A stretch of DNA of 7,123 bases from Bacteroidota bacterium. GTDB taxonomy: Bacteria; Bacteroidota; Bacteroidia; Chitinophagales; Chitinophagaceae. Below the pieces are notes generated by a model. The model was not told where the DNA came from and searched no databases. It was given only the letters and a program-made list of their open reading frames with translations. Position numbers and translations under genes: made by a program. Position 1 is the stretch's first letter, and every line of letters starts with the position of its first letter. The DNA lies in the NCBI GenBank assembly GCA_023423015.1, contig JAFAGE010000203.1:1-7123 (forward strand), in the 5' to 3' direction. Below, one piece after another: positions 1 through 6,465 of this stretch.

Positions 1-832
1 CGCCCGAAAAAAGCGACTTCACCGCCGACACAAAGTCGAGCACAAACCGGAATGGCAGCTTCCAGAGTGCCTCCCCTACCCGCATGTTCTTCGCCATCAT
101 CACCAGGTTGTTCCGGAAATTCAGGTACACTTTGTGGCTGTTTCCTTTTGGCAATGTTCCACCGCCTACATGATATATGACCGACTCCGCACAGCAATAC
201 ACTTTGTAACCGGCGCGCTGCAATCGCCAGCAGAAATCAATCTCTTCCTGGTGAGCAAAAAAATACGGATCCAGCCCGCCCAATGAATGGTAAAGATCCG
301 CCCGTACAAACAACGCTGCTCCACTCGCCCAGAATACAGCCTCTGTGGTATCATACTGCCCCGTGTCATCCTCATTCACATCAAACACTCGTCCCCGCGC
401 AAAAGGATAACCAAGGTAATCGATCCACCCACCTGCTGCACCGGAATACTCAAAACAGCTGCGGTTGTGGTATTGCAGCAGTTTCGGTTGACAGGCACCG
501 ATAGTTTTATCAGCCTCCATCAACCGTATCACCGGCTCTATCCATCCCGGGGGTACCTCCACATCCGAATTCAGCAAAACGTAATAGTCGCCCTCCATCC
601 CCTTCAACGCCTCATTATATCCCCTCGCAAAGCCAAAGTTTTTTTCCAGCTCCAGCACTTCCACCAACGGGTAATAGGAACGTAAAAACGGAACTGAATC
701 ATCAGTAGATGCATTATCGGCCACCACCACCTTGTAATTTTCGTAAGTGGAAGACGTAACCGAAGGAAGAAACTGCTCCAGGAATTTGCGGCCATTCCAA
801 TTAAGAATGACTATCGAAACAAGTGGTGCCAA
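1..832 (-). CDS. Glycosyltransferase family 2 (3' end beyond window)
   Basis: A GT-A fold family 2 glycosyltransferase that would transfer a sugar from a nucleotide-sugar donor, probably in cell-surface polysaccharide synthesis; the acceptor cannot be told. The minus strand reads open for 277 codons to the left edge. Visible motifs are VSIVILNWNG (5-14), VVADNASTDDS (36-46), the DXD-like metal/nucleotide site LLNSDVEV (86-93), FWASGAALFVR (167-177) and the acceptor/catalytic-base region HQEEIDFCWRLQRAGY (194-209), followed by GGGTLPKGNSHK (223-234). Relatives usually run to about 340 residues with a hydrophobic C-terminus, so roughly 60 residues are missing. An in-frame TGA lies four codons before TTG at 832-830, and no ATG occurs until codon 79, inside the catalytic domain, so TTG is the best start; relatives begin at this same VSIVILNWNG point. 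The gene is divergent from the histidine kinase. Family call is firm; substrate unknown. Confidence 0.93.
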   Translation of the reverse strand, partial: MAPLVSIVILNWNGRKFLEQFLPSVTSSTYENYKVVVADNASTDDSVPFLRSYYPLVEVLELEKNFGFARGYNEALKGMEGDYYVLLNSDVEVPPGWIEPVIRLMEADKTIGACQPKLLQYHNRSCFEYSGAAGGWIDYLGYPFARGRVFDVNEDDTGQYDTTEAVFWASGAALFVRADLYHSLGGLDPYFFAHQEEIDFCWRLQRAGYKVYCCAESVIYHVGGGTLPKGNSHKVYLNFRNNLVMMAKNMRVGEALWKLPFRFVLDFVSAVKSLFSG

Positions 833-886
833 ATGATTAGTTCACTAATTGAAGGAGCAAAGGAACGGTTTTTATAAATTAGACGA
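833..886. promoter_or_regulatory. Divergent spacer with 14-bp dyad between glycosyltransferase and kinase
   Basis: This 54-bp spacer must hold start signals for both flanking genes. It contains a perfect inverted repeat, ATTAGT-TC-ACTAAT (836-849), three bases upstream of the TTG start of the glycosyltransferase, so it could be an operator or shape that gene's leader. Imperfect matches to the Bacteroidota -7 box TAnnTTTG are TAAATTAG (875-882, plus) and TTCCTTTG (865-858, minus). Neither has a convincing -33 TTG at normal spacing. No Shine-Dalgarno is well placed for either gene. The dyad is seen directly; function is a guess. Confidence 0.3.
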
Positions 887-2038
887 ATGATTCGTCCGCT
901 TTTTAACTGGAGGACAGCCCTTGCCCTCATAGCGATAGCTATTGTAAGCGGCACCATCTTCTATTCACAGTTTCTTGCAAAAAAAATCAGCATCGAAGAG
1001 AGGCAGAAAGTGGAGCAATGGGTGGAAGCAGGTAAACTTCTCGTAAACGACACCACAGGTCTTAGTGATAAACTGGTCAGTTACATCATTACACAAAACC
1101 GCTCTATTCCCATTATTGTCACCGACGAAAACAACAATATCATCGACCACGTAAATATCGACACCAATGATATTAAGTCAGATCCCGGTTTTTTAAAGGA
1201 GAAACTGGAGACGTTCAGCTCAAAAAATGATCCTATTGAATGGGTTAACCCCAACAATGCGAACGAAAAAAACAGGTATTACTATGGAAACACGGCATTG
1301 CTGAACCAGGTTCGTTATTATCCGTTGGTTCAGCTGCTGATTGTAGGTCTCTTCATCACCATCACGCTTATTGCACTCACCACCAGCTTCCGCTCCACCC
1401 AGAACCAGGTATGGGCAGGCATGGCTAAAGAAACCGCACACCAGCTCGGCACTCCCCTAAGTTCGCTGCAGGGGTGGGTGGAAGTAATGCGCGACAGCTA
1501 CCCCAATGAAAGCATAATAAATGAAATGGAGAAAGACGTGAACCGGTTGAAACTTGTATCCGACCGTTTCGGAAAAATAGGAAGTACACCGCAACTCGAA
1601 CCCTGCGATGTGGTACAGCAGGTGAACGGTATGGTTGAATACATCCGCAAACGCGCCCCAGGTAAAATTGTTTTTGTGCTGAATGTTTCGAATTCCGGTC
1701 CTATTACAGCAAAAATTTCCCCGCCACTTTTCGACTGGGTTATTGAGAATCTGCTTAAAAATGCGCTCGATGCCATGGAAGGCCGCGGCACTATAACCAT
1801 CACAATTCGCGAAAATGTTTCCGATCTCTGTATTGAAGTGTCTGATACAGGCAAGGGAATTTCACAACAACATATCCGCCAGGTTTTCAAACCCGGGTTC
1901 ACGACAAAAAAACGCGGCTGGGGCCTGGGGCTGAGTTTATCGAAAAGGATTATCGAACAATATCACAACGGCTCGCTGATTGTAAAAAATTCAGAACCCG
2001 GTCGCGGAACTACTTTCCGGATCCTGCTGAATAAATGA
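887..2038 (+). CDS. Orphan membrane sensor histidine kinase
   Basis: Predicted inner-membrane sensor kinase, 383 residues. A first membrane helix (about 9-28) and a second (about 147-166) enclose a roughly 115-residue periplasmic segment with no recognisable sensor domain. The cytoplasmic part begins directly with the dimerisation/phosphoacceptor helix, AKETAHQLGTPLSSL (180-194), phosphoacceptor His185. Next comes the ATPase domain: N box ENLLKNALDAM (287-297), G1 box DTGKG (320-324), F box FKPGFTTK (334-341), G2 box GWGLGLS (344-350). All ATP-binding boxes look intact. The residue after His185 is Gln rather than the usual acidic one, while Thr189 at +4 is kept. No response regulator gene is adjacent, so the partner lies elsewhere. 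ATG at 887 is chosen because it precedes the first helix closely and the upstream reading is short; there is no Shine-Dalgarno. The stop is one base from the stop of the convergent dehydrogenase. Stimulus and regulon are unknown. Confidence 0.94.
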   Translation: MIRPLFNWRTALALIAIAIVSGTIFYSQFLAKKISIEERQKVEQWVEAGKLLVNDTTGLSDKLVSYIITQNRSIPIIVTDENNNIIDHVNIDTNDIKSDPGFLKEKLETFSSKNDPIEWVNPNNANEKNRYYYGNTALLNQVRYYPLVQLLIVGLFITITLIALTTSFRSTQNQVWAGMAKETAHQLGTPLSSLQGWVEVMRDSYPNESIINEMEKDVNRLKLVSDRFGKIGSTPQLEPCDVVQQVNGMVEYIRKRAPGKIVFVLNVSNSGPITAKISPPLFDWVIENLLKNALDAMEGRGTITITIRENVSDLCIEVSDTGKGISQQHIRQVFKPGFTTKKRGWGLGLSLSKRIIEQYHNGSLIVKNSEPGRGTTFRILLNK

Positions 2039-2039
2039 A

Positions 2040-2984
2040 TCAGCTCACCACATTCTGAGGTTTTCCGGCAACGAAGCTTTCCACATTTTGTATGGTAGTT
2101 TCCATCAACCTGGTTCTGGCTTCTACACTGATCCATGCATTATGCGGCGTAACCATGCAGTTTTTGTGATGAACAAGAGGATGGTTTGCAGCCGGGGGTT
2201 CTGTGGTTAGCACATCGAGCGCTGCGCCGCTGATCGTTCCCTCATTTAAAGCAGTTAAGAGGTCGTTTTCATTTATCAGCGCACCACGTGAAGTATTTAC
2301 CAGCACAGCAGATTTTTTCATCATCCTGAGGAATCGAAGGTTTACAAACTCCTTGTTGTCGCTGGTGAGCGGACAATGAAGCGAAACAACATCACTTTGC
2401 GAAAACAGTTCTTCAAGCGACACTTGTTTAAACCCTGAATTTTTCACTTCTGAGCGGTTGTTAAAAACCACGTTCATCCCGAAAGCCTGTGCAATGATGG
2501 CGACCTGCCTGCCAATTCTTCCGAAACCTACAATACCCATCTGCTTTCCCTGCAACTCCGTGATTGGTATGCGGGTATAACTCCACAGTTCACCTGCCCA
2601 TTCATCGTTCTTCGTGCTCATAATGTTTTCGCAGGTATGATTCATCAATTGCAACAACAATGCAAACGTGTGCTGGGCAACCGAATAAGTTCCGTATTCC
2701 GGCACGTTACAAACCACCACTCCCTTCTCTTTTGCTGCGGCAACATCTACATTGTTGTAACCAGTAGCCGATACTGCAATCAATTTAAGTGTTGAAGATT
2801 TCCGGATCAGGTCGGCAGGAATGATTGTTTTATTTGTAATGATGACTTCCGAACCTTCGCAATGTTCCTGAACTTTGTGTGCAGGTGTGGTGTCGAAATT
2901 TCTTACCGTACCAAACTTTTGGAGAGGCGTCCAGTCCAGATCGCCCGGATTCAGCGTGATGCCATCTGTTATTACAATCGTCAT
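2040..2984 (-). CDS. D-2-hydroxyacid dehydrogenase, glycerate dehydrogenase/hydroxypyruvate reductase type
   Basis: Cytosolic NAD(P)-dependent D-2-hydroxyacid dehydrogenase, most likely interconverting hydroxypyruvate and D-glycerate. Taking ATG at 2984 gives 314 residues, normal for the family, beginning MTIVITDG; an upstream ATG at 3008 would add eight residues (MFSNILAR) before this conserved first strand and is less likely. Features in this numbering: ATGYNNVDV (73-81), cofactor-binding GFGRIG (153-158), NTSRG with substrate/catalytic Arg233, Glu262 in DVLTTEPP, and the general acid His281 in TPHNAW. The whole catalytic Arg-Glu-His set is present. The second Rossmann strand ends in NNRS (175-178) with no Asp or Glu, which fits NADP(H) use or relaxed specificity, an inference only. 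It is divergent from a glycerate 2-kinase, which supports the glycerate assignment over lactate or phosphoglycerate; at this length there is no C-terminal ACT domain as in many SerA proteins. Confidence 0.9.
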   Translation of the reverse strand: MTIVITDGITLNPGDLDWTPLQKFGTVRNFDTTPAHKVQEHCEGSEVIITNKTIIPADLIRKSSTLKLIAVSATGYNNVDVAAAKEKGVVVCNVPEYGTYSVAQHTFALLLQLMNHTCENIMSTKNDEWAGELWSYTRIPITELQGKQMGIVGFGRIGRQVAIIAQAFGMNVVFNNRSEVKNSGFKQVSLEELFSQSDVVSLHCPLTSDNKEFVNLRFLRMMKKSAVLVNTSRGALINENDLLTALNEGTISGAALDVLTTEPPAANHPLVHHKNCMVTPHNAWISVEARTRLMETTIQNVESFVAGKPQNVVS

Positions 2985-3027
2985 GCGTGCTAAGATATTT
3001 GAAAACACGCGTCAAAAAACGACTTTT
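2985..3027. promoter_or_regulatory. Shared divergent promoter region of the glycerate genes
   Basis: These 43 bp separate the dehydrogenase start (2984) from the kinase start (3028), so both promoters must lie here or reach into the coding ends. GCGTG (2985-2989) and CACGC (3006-3010) form a 5-bp inverted pair around an AT-rich centre, a possible site for one regulator of both genes. GATATTTG (2994-3001, plus) matches five of six fixed positions of the TAnnTTTG -7 box. TATCTTAG on the minus strand does equally well, with a TTTG 15 bp upstream. These are weak matches. Confidence 0.3.
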
Positions 3028-4341
3028 ATGCGGATGAACCCTGCCACCGCCCGCGAACACCTCAAACAAATTCTGGATGCAGCAATTGCCGCGGTGCATC
3101 CACGAAACCTTATGGGCAATGCTCTTTCGCTTCGCGGCGATCGCCTGCAGGCAGGCGAAGAGGTCATTTCCATATCCGATTTCAGCAGGATTTATGTGGC
3201 TGGTGCAGGTAAAGCAACCGGGGAAATGGCCATTGAAGCCGAAGCCGTGCTTGGTGAATTGATTCACGATGGTGTTGTTGCAGTTAAAGACTTTCCACCC
3301 TCAACGTTGAAATACATCAGGCCGATAGTTGCGGGTCACCCGGTGCCCGATGCAAATAGTGTTGTTGCTGCAGAGGAGATAAGAACACTCGTTGAAAAAC
3401 TTACAACGAACGATCTACTGATATTCCTGTTAAGCGGAGGTGCGTCTTCGCTGGTCACGGACATTCCGGCTTTTACCAACCTTGCTGAGATGAATGCGTT
3501 CTACAAAACACTAATCAATAGTGGCGCATCCATTCACGAAGTAAATACGGTACGAAAACATTTATCGCAAATCAAAGGAGGAAATCTTGCCAGGTTGTGC
3601 AAAGGCACACTTATCACACTCATCATCAGCGATGTTCCGGACGATGACCTCTCCGTGATCGGTTCGGGCCCCACTGTAGCCGACAACAGCAGTTTTGCAG
3701 ATGCATTGAATATACTCGATAAATACAACCTTAGATCGTCTGCGCCACAGCCTGTTATCGATCATCTTACAAAAGGCGTGAACAACATGATACCTGGTAA
3801 TCCGGCACCAGGTGATAAAGCCTTCAAAAGAACAAGGAATATGATCATTGGTAACCTGCACAAGGCGATGCAGGCAGCTGGCGAAAAAGCCGCGGCATTA
3901 GGATATGAAATTCACCAGCAGCAGGAGTTATTAACCGGCAACACGGAAGAAGAAGCTGCGGCGTTTGTTAATATGCTGGATACCATTAAAAGCTCCGCGA
4001 ATGTTTGTCTTATTGCAGGCGGGGAAACATCGCTGCATGTGCAGGGCCAGGGCAAAGGAGGAAGGTCTCAACATTTCGCGCTGGCTGCTCTTAGTCGCTT
4101 AAAAAACAACGAACAGGTCTTCATCCTCTCAGCGGCAACTGACGGAAGCGATGGGCCAACAGATGCTGCAGGAGGATTTGCCGACTCGCTGACCTGGCAG
4201 CAAGCAATAAGTCGCAATCTCGATTGCACAACTTACCTGAACAACAATGATGCTTATCATTTTCTTCAAAGTACCGGCAGCCTTCTGAAGACCGGTGCCA
4301 CTGGTACCAACGTAATGGATATTATAATCGGCTTGAAATAG
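3028..4341 (+). CDS. Glycerate 2-kinase (DUF4147/MOFRL family)
   Basis: Cytosolic kinase phosphorylating D-glycerate with ATP, to 2-phosphoglycerate for this family (class II glycerate kinase), feeding lower glycolysis. From ATG 3028 it has 437 residues, typical length. Motifs: VAGAGKAT (57-64, conserved Lys62), GHPVPD (103-108), LLSGGASSL (134-142), NTVRKHLSQIKGG (173-185), SDVPDDDLSVIGSGPT (201-216), then the C-terminal MOFRL part with AGGET (330-334), GKGGRSQ (342-348), ATDGSDGPTDAAG (370-382) and KTGATGTNVMD (421-431). The reading frame is open back to 2875, but that stretch is antisense to the dehydrogenase and unlike the family, so a start at 3028 or 3034 is preferred; the two cannot be separated by a Shine-Dalgarno. 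Family members are often mislabelled hydroxypyruvate reductase (TtuD); the sequence has no Rossmann dinucleotide site. An 18-bp palindrome encodes residues near RLQAGE (39-44). Confidence 0.93.
   Translation: MRMNPATAREHLKQILDAAIAAVHPRNLMGNALSLRGDRLQAGEEVISISDFSRIYVAGAGKATGEMAIEAEAVLGELIHDGVVAVKDFPPSTLKYIRPIVAGHPVPDANSVVAAEEIRTLVEKLTTNDLLIFLLSGGASSLVTDIPAFTNLAEMNAFYKTLINSGASIHEVNTVRKHLSQIKGGNLARLCKGTLITLIISDVPDDDLSVIGSGPTVADNSSFADALNILDKYNLRSSAPQPVIDHLTKGVNNMIPGNPAPGDKAFKRTRNMIIGNLHKAMQAAGEKAAALGYEIHQQQELLTGNTEEEAAAFVNMLDTIKSSANVCLIAGGETSLHVQGQGKGGRSQHFALAALSRLKNNEQVFILSAATDGSDGPTDAAGGFADSLTWQQAISRNLDCTTYLNNNDAYHFLQSTGSLLKTGATGTNVMDIIIGLK
3141..3158. repeat. Perfect 18-bp dyad inside the glycerate kinase gene
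   Basis: TCGCCTGC-AG-GCAGGCGA is a perfect inverted repeat with 8-bp arms and a 2-bp centre, GC-rich against its surroundings. It is read in frame as part of RLQAGEE, in the variable stretch ahead of the conserved VAGAGKAT motif. As DNA it is a strong dyad. As RNA it could form a stable hairpin. Palindromes of the CCTGCAGGCAGG type look like dispersed elements in some Bacteroidota genomes as I recall them; that is memory, not something this single copy shows. Confidence 0.5.
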
Positions 4342-4394
4342 TCCGGGAACTTCGTTCAGATAATTCCTCGTAATGGCAACAATTACCGCGGGCA

Positions 4395-4402
4395 TAGTTT
4401 TG
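4395..4402 (+). promoter_or_regulatory. Candidate Bacteroidota -7 promoter box
   Basis: TAGTTTTG is an exact match to the TAnnTTTG -7 element used by the primary sigma factor of Bacteroidota. It lies in the 94-bp spacer after the glycerate kinase, 33 bp before the ATG at 4436, which would give a leader of about 27 nt. No TTG is seen at the expected -33 distance, so this remains a candidate. It would drive the small membrane protein and lipoprotein as one unit. Confidence 0.35.
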
Positions 4403-4435
4403 GTTTAGGTATCAGAAACGTAAAATCTTTTTATT

Positions 4436-4690
4436 ATGGCAAACTCTATTGCAGGTAACAATTCACACAGGGAAGGACCTGTTGCGAGAACGATTGAAGA
4501 GCAAACGGCAAAACTACCTTCTGACACTTTTCTGTGGGCGGCTATCGCCTGCATGGGAGTATCGCTTACGCTGAAGTTGATGAAACGCGACCACCTGGCA
4601 TTATTCATCGGTCAATGGCCTCCGGCATTCCTGCTTTTCGGTATTTACAACAAGATTGTTAAAGTAGAAGGTCATGATTCTGAATCGTAA
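4436..4690 (+). CDS. Small two-helix membrane protein, function unknown
   Basis: An 84-residue protein with a polar, charged N-terminus (1-28) and two hydrophobic segments, SDTFLWAAIACMGVSLTLKLM region (about 30-49) and HLALFIGQWPPAFLLFGIYN region (about 53-72), joined by a tight KRD turn. It is probably an inner-membrane hairpin with a short acidic tail. The stretch AKLPSDTFLW and the FIGQWPPAFLLFGIYNK end look conserved enough to be a real family, and I recall similar small proteins in Bacteroidota, but no function is known to me. ATG at 4436 follows an AT-rich leader with no Shine-Dalgarno. Its last 17 bp overlap the start of the lipoprotein gene in another frame, so the two are likely translated from one message. 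Confidence 0.8.
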   Translation: MANSIAGNNSHREGPVARTIEEQTAKLPSDTFLWAAIACMGVSLTLKLMKRDHLALFIGQWPPAFLLFGIYNKIVKVEGHDSES

Positions 4691-4907
4691 ACGCGTCAGC
4701 TATTTACTTAATTATTTTACCTCTGTTGCTTTGCTGCTCGCCCTTTCGGCGTGCGGCGAAAGCAGTGGAGGTGACAGCAGGGCCGACAGCACTTCGTCAA
4801 CACCTTCTGCAATTGACACCGCTCAACATCCAAACGGAGTTACCAGTGGCTCAGTGATTTCTACTGACACCGCTGCAATGAAGGCAGACACAACGGCCCG
4901 GCCTTAA
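4674..4907 (+). CDS. Small Ser/Thr/Asp-rich lipoprotein, function unknown
   Basis: A 77-residue predicted lipoprotein. Basic N-terminus (NRKR, 4-7), hydrophobic core (about 11-25) and lipobox LSAC with the lipidated Cys27 are all visible. The mature chain of about 50 residues, starting CGESSGGDSRADS, is low in complexity, rich in Ser, Thr, Asp and Ala and without predicted structure; it carries recurring DTA/DTT pieces (48-50, 65-67, 72-74). Such tails may act as a flexible linker or be under weak constraint. AGAAGG (4666-4671) sits just two bases before the ATG, an unusually tight Shine-Dalgarno if used; translational coupling with the overlapping upstream gene is an alternative. No acidic surface-export tag is clear right after the cysteine, so periplasmic-facing anchoring is as likely as surface display. 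Confidence 0.78.
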   Translation: MILNRKRVSYLLNYFTSVALLLALSACGESSGGDSRADSTSSTPSAIDTAQHPNGVTSGSVISTDTAAMKADTTARP

Positions 4908-4930
4908 GTGCTGATATTCTGGTATATTTA

Positions 4931-4949
4931 TCTATCGCATTGCGACAGA
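4931..4949. promoter_or_regulatory. 19-bp dyad just upstream of nnr
   Basis: An odd-length dyad centred on 4940, TCTaTCGCA-T-TGCGAcAGA, pairs eight of nine positions, with the inner TCGCA/TGCGA perfect. It ends four bases before the nnr ATG. TATATTTA (4923-4930), a five-of-six match to the TAnnTTTG -7 box, lies directly upstream, which would place the transcription start inside the dyad, a usual position for a repressor site. As RNA the stem could cover the ribosome-loading region. The symmetry is seen; both roles are inference. Confidence 0.35.
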
Positions 4950-4953
4950 CAAT

Positions 4954-6465
4954 ATGCAGATACTCAACACTGCCCAGGTACATGCCTGGGATGAATACAC
5001 CATCAGGAATGAACCTATAGCTTCTATCGATCTGATGGAACGCGCTGCCGGTGCATGTTACTCATGGCTCATCGGCAATGGGTTTCACGACCGCGCTTTT
5101 TCTGTGTTTTGTGGTAAAGGAAATAATGGCGGCGACGGCTTAGCCGTGGCGCGCATGTTAGCAACATCGGGACACGAGGTGTTTGTGTACATCCTCGAAT
5201 TCGGTCACAAAGGCACAGAAGATTTTCAACAAAACCTCGCGCGGTTGCACGAGACAAACGCATCAGTGAATTTCATCCCCAACGAAGAAACAATCCCTTC
5301 GATTTCTGAAGATCACGTAATTCTTGATGCAATATTTGGCTCAGGCCTGAACCGCTCGCTTGAAGGTTTAACAGCATCCGTTGTAAAGCACATCAACAAA
5401 TCCACAAATACAGTTATTTCGATCGACATACCCACGGGTATGTTTGCCGATGTAAGTTCAGACAGTGATGTGATTGTGCATGCCAATTATACGCTTTCAT
5501 TCCAGGCACATAAACTTGCTTTCCTGTTCAGCGAAAATGCAGCTTTCATCGGGCAGCTGCATCTTCTCGATATCGGACTTCATTCGGACTTTCCAGCGGT
5601 GATGTCAACAAATAATTACCTCCTCGACTTTGAACACATCCGTGGATTAATCAAACAAAGAAAAAAATTTTCGCATAAAGGAGATTATGGACATGGCGCA
5701 TTGATTACCGGCAGCAAAGGCATGATGGGCGCTTCTGTACTTGCAGCAAAAGCGATGTTACGCAGCGGTGTTGGCAAACTCACCTGCCACATACCCGAGA
5801 TAGGTTATTCAATCATGCAGACAGCGGTACCCGAAGCCATGAGCCTCGTGGAAAAAGGTAAAGATCACCTTACATCACTAAGCTCGCTCGATAAATATGA
5901 TGCAATCGGAATTGGTCCCGGCCTTGGACTTCACGACTCACATGCCGGGTTGCTTTCATCATTGTTCCGTAGCTATCGCCGGCCTGTGGTACTTGATGCA
6001 GATGCATTAAATGTTTTGTCGCGCGACAAAAAGCTTTTGCACGAATTACCGCATGGCTCCATACTCACCCCGCACGCGCGCGAATTCGAACGGCTGTTTG
6101 GCTCTTTCAAAAATGACGATGCCCGCAGGCGTTGTGCCGTTGAAAAATCTGCCGAATTCAATTGCGTGATCGTAGTTAAGGGACCTCATACATTAATTGC
6201 CACCCCCGACGGAAAATCATATTTCAACAATTCAGGTAATCCCGGAATGGCAACCGGAGGAACAGGCGACGTGCTCACAGGAATAATTACGGGGTTGTTA
6301 TGCCAGGCCTACAAACCTGAAGACGCGGCAGTCATCGGTGTGTTTATGCATGGCCTTGCGGGCGACATTGCCGCAGTTCGCCTTTCGATGCAGGCGCTCA
6401 TTGCGTCGGATGTGATCGATTACCTGGGAGAGGCTTTTAAGAGGTTTGAAGAACGGCAGACGTGA
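4954..6465 (+). CDS. nnr: Bifunctional NAD(P)H-hydrate epimerase / ADP-dependent NAD(P)H-hydrate dehydratase
   Basis: Metabolite-repair enzyme restoring damaged NADH and NADPH. The N-terminal YjeF_N domain (about 1-215) epimerises R- to S-hydrates. The C-terminal ribokinase-like domain (about 230-500) dehydrates S-NAD(P)HX with ADP. Epimerase motifs: GKGNNGGDGLAVAR (54-67), LDAIFGSG (124-131, Asp125 catalytic candidate), SIDIPTG (156-162). Dehydratase motifs: HKGDYGHGALITGSKGMMGA (241-260), GPGLG (321-325), LDADALNVL (347-355), LTPHAREFERL (371-381), VVKGPHTLI (407-415) and GNPGMATGGTGDVLTG (428-443) with Asp439 as catalytic base. At 503 residues it has the usual fused length and no key motif is missing. 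ATG 4954 begins MQILNTAQVHAWD, the normal family start. The last codons (Arg-Gln-Thr-stop) lie at and within the first unit of a tandem repeat array, so the C-terminal tip may be repeat-derived. Confidence 0.96.
   Translation: MQILNTAQVHAWDEYTIRNEPIASIDLMERAAGACYSWLIGNGFHDRAFSVFCGKGNNGGDGLAVARMLATSGHEVFVYILEFGHKGTEDFQQNLARLHETNASVNFIPNEETIPSISEDHVILDAIFGSGLNRSLEGLTASVVKHINKSTNTVISIDIPTGMFADVSSDSDVIVHANYTLSFQAHKLAFLFSENAAFIGQLHLLDIGLHSDFPAVMSTNNYLLDFEHIRGLIKQRKKFSHKGDYGHGALITGSKGMMGASVLAAKAMLRSGVGKLTCHIPEIGYSIMQTAVPEAMSLVEKGKDHLTSLSSLDKYDAIGIGPGLGLHDSHAGLLSSLFRSYRRPVVLDADALNVLSRDKKLLHELPHGSILTPHAREFERLFGSFKNDDARRRCAVEKSAEFNCVIVVKGPHTLIATPDGKSYFNNSGNPGMATGGTGDVLTGIITGLLCQAYKPEDAAVIGVFMHGLAGDIAAVRLSMQALIASDVIDYLGEAFKRFEERQT

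Noticed and set aside
283..685. Plus-strand open frames of 73 and 132 codons
   Set aside because: They are antisense to the glycosyltransferase, whose minus frame carries clear family motifs over the same bases; their translations are rich in His, Pro and Arg with no domain.
604..795. Minus-strand 63-codon frame starting with ATG
   Set aside because: It is an out-of-frame shadow of the glycosyltransferase; the real frame contains DNASTDDS and NSDVEV in the same region.
1498..1902. Minus-strand 134-codon frame inside the histidine kinase
   Set aside because: It is antisense to the ATPase domain, where the plus frame shows all N, G1 and F motifs; no domain is visible in the minus frame.
2985..3008. 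Eight-residue upstream start of the dehydrogenase
   Set aside because: MFSNILAR precedes the conserved MTIVITDG start and would cover the shared promoter spacer; possible but less likely.
2875..3027. 51-codon N-terminal extension of the glycerate kinase
   Set aside because: It runs antisense through the start of the dehydrogenase, shows no family similarity, and would make the kinase longer than its relatives.
4342..4394. Terminator after the glycerate kinase (GAAC-TTC-GTTC at 4347-4357)
   Set aside because: The stem is only 4 bp and no T run follows.
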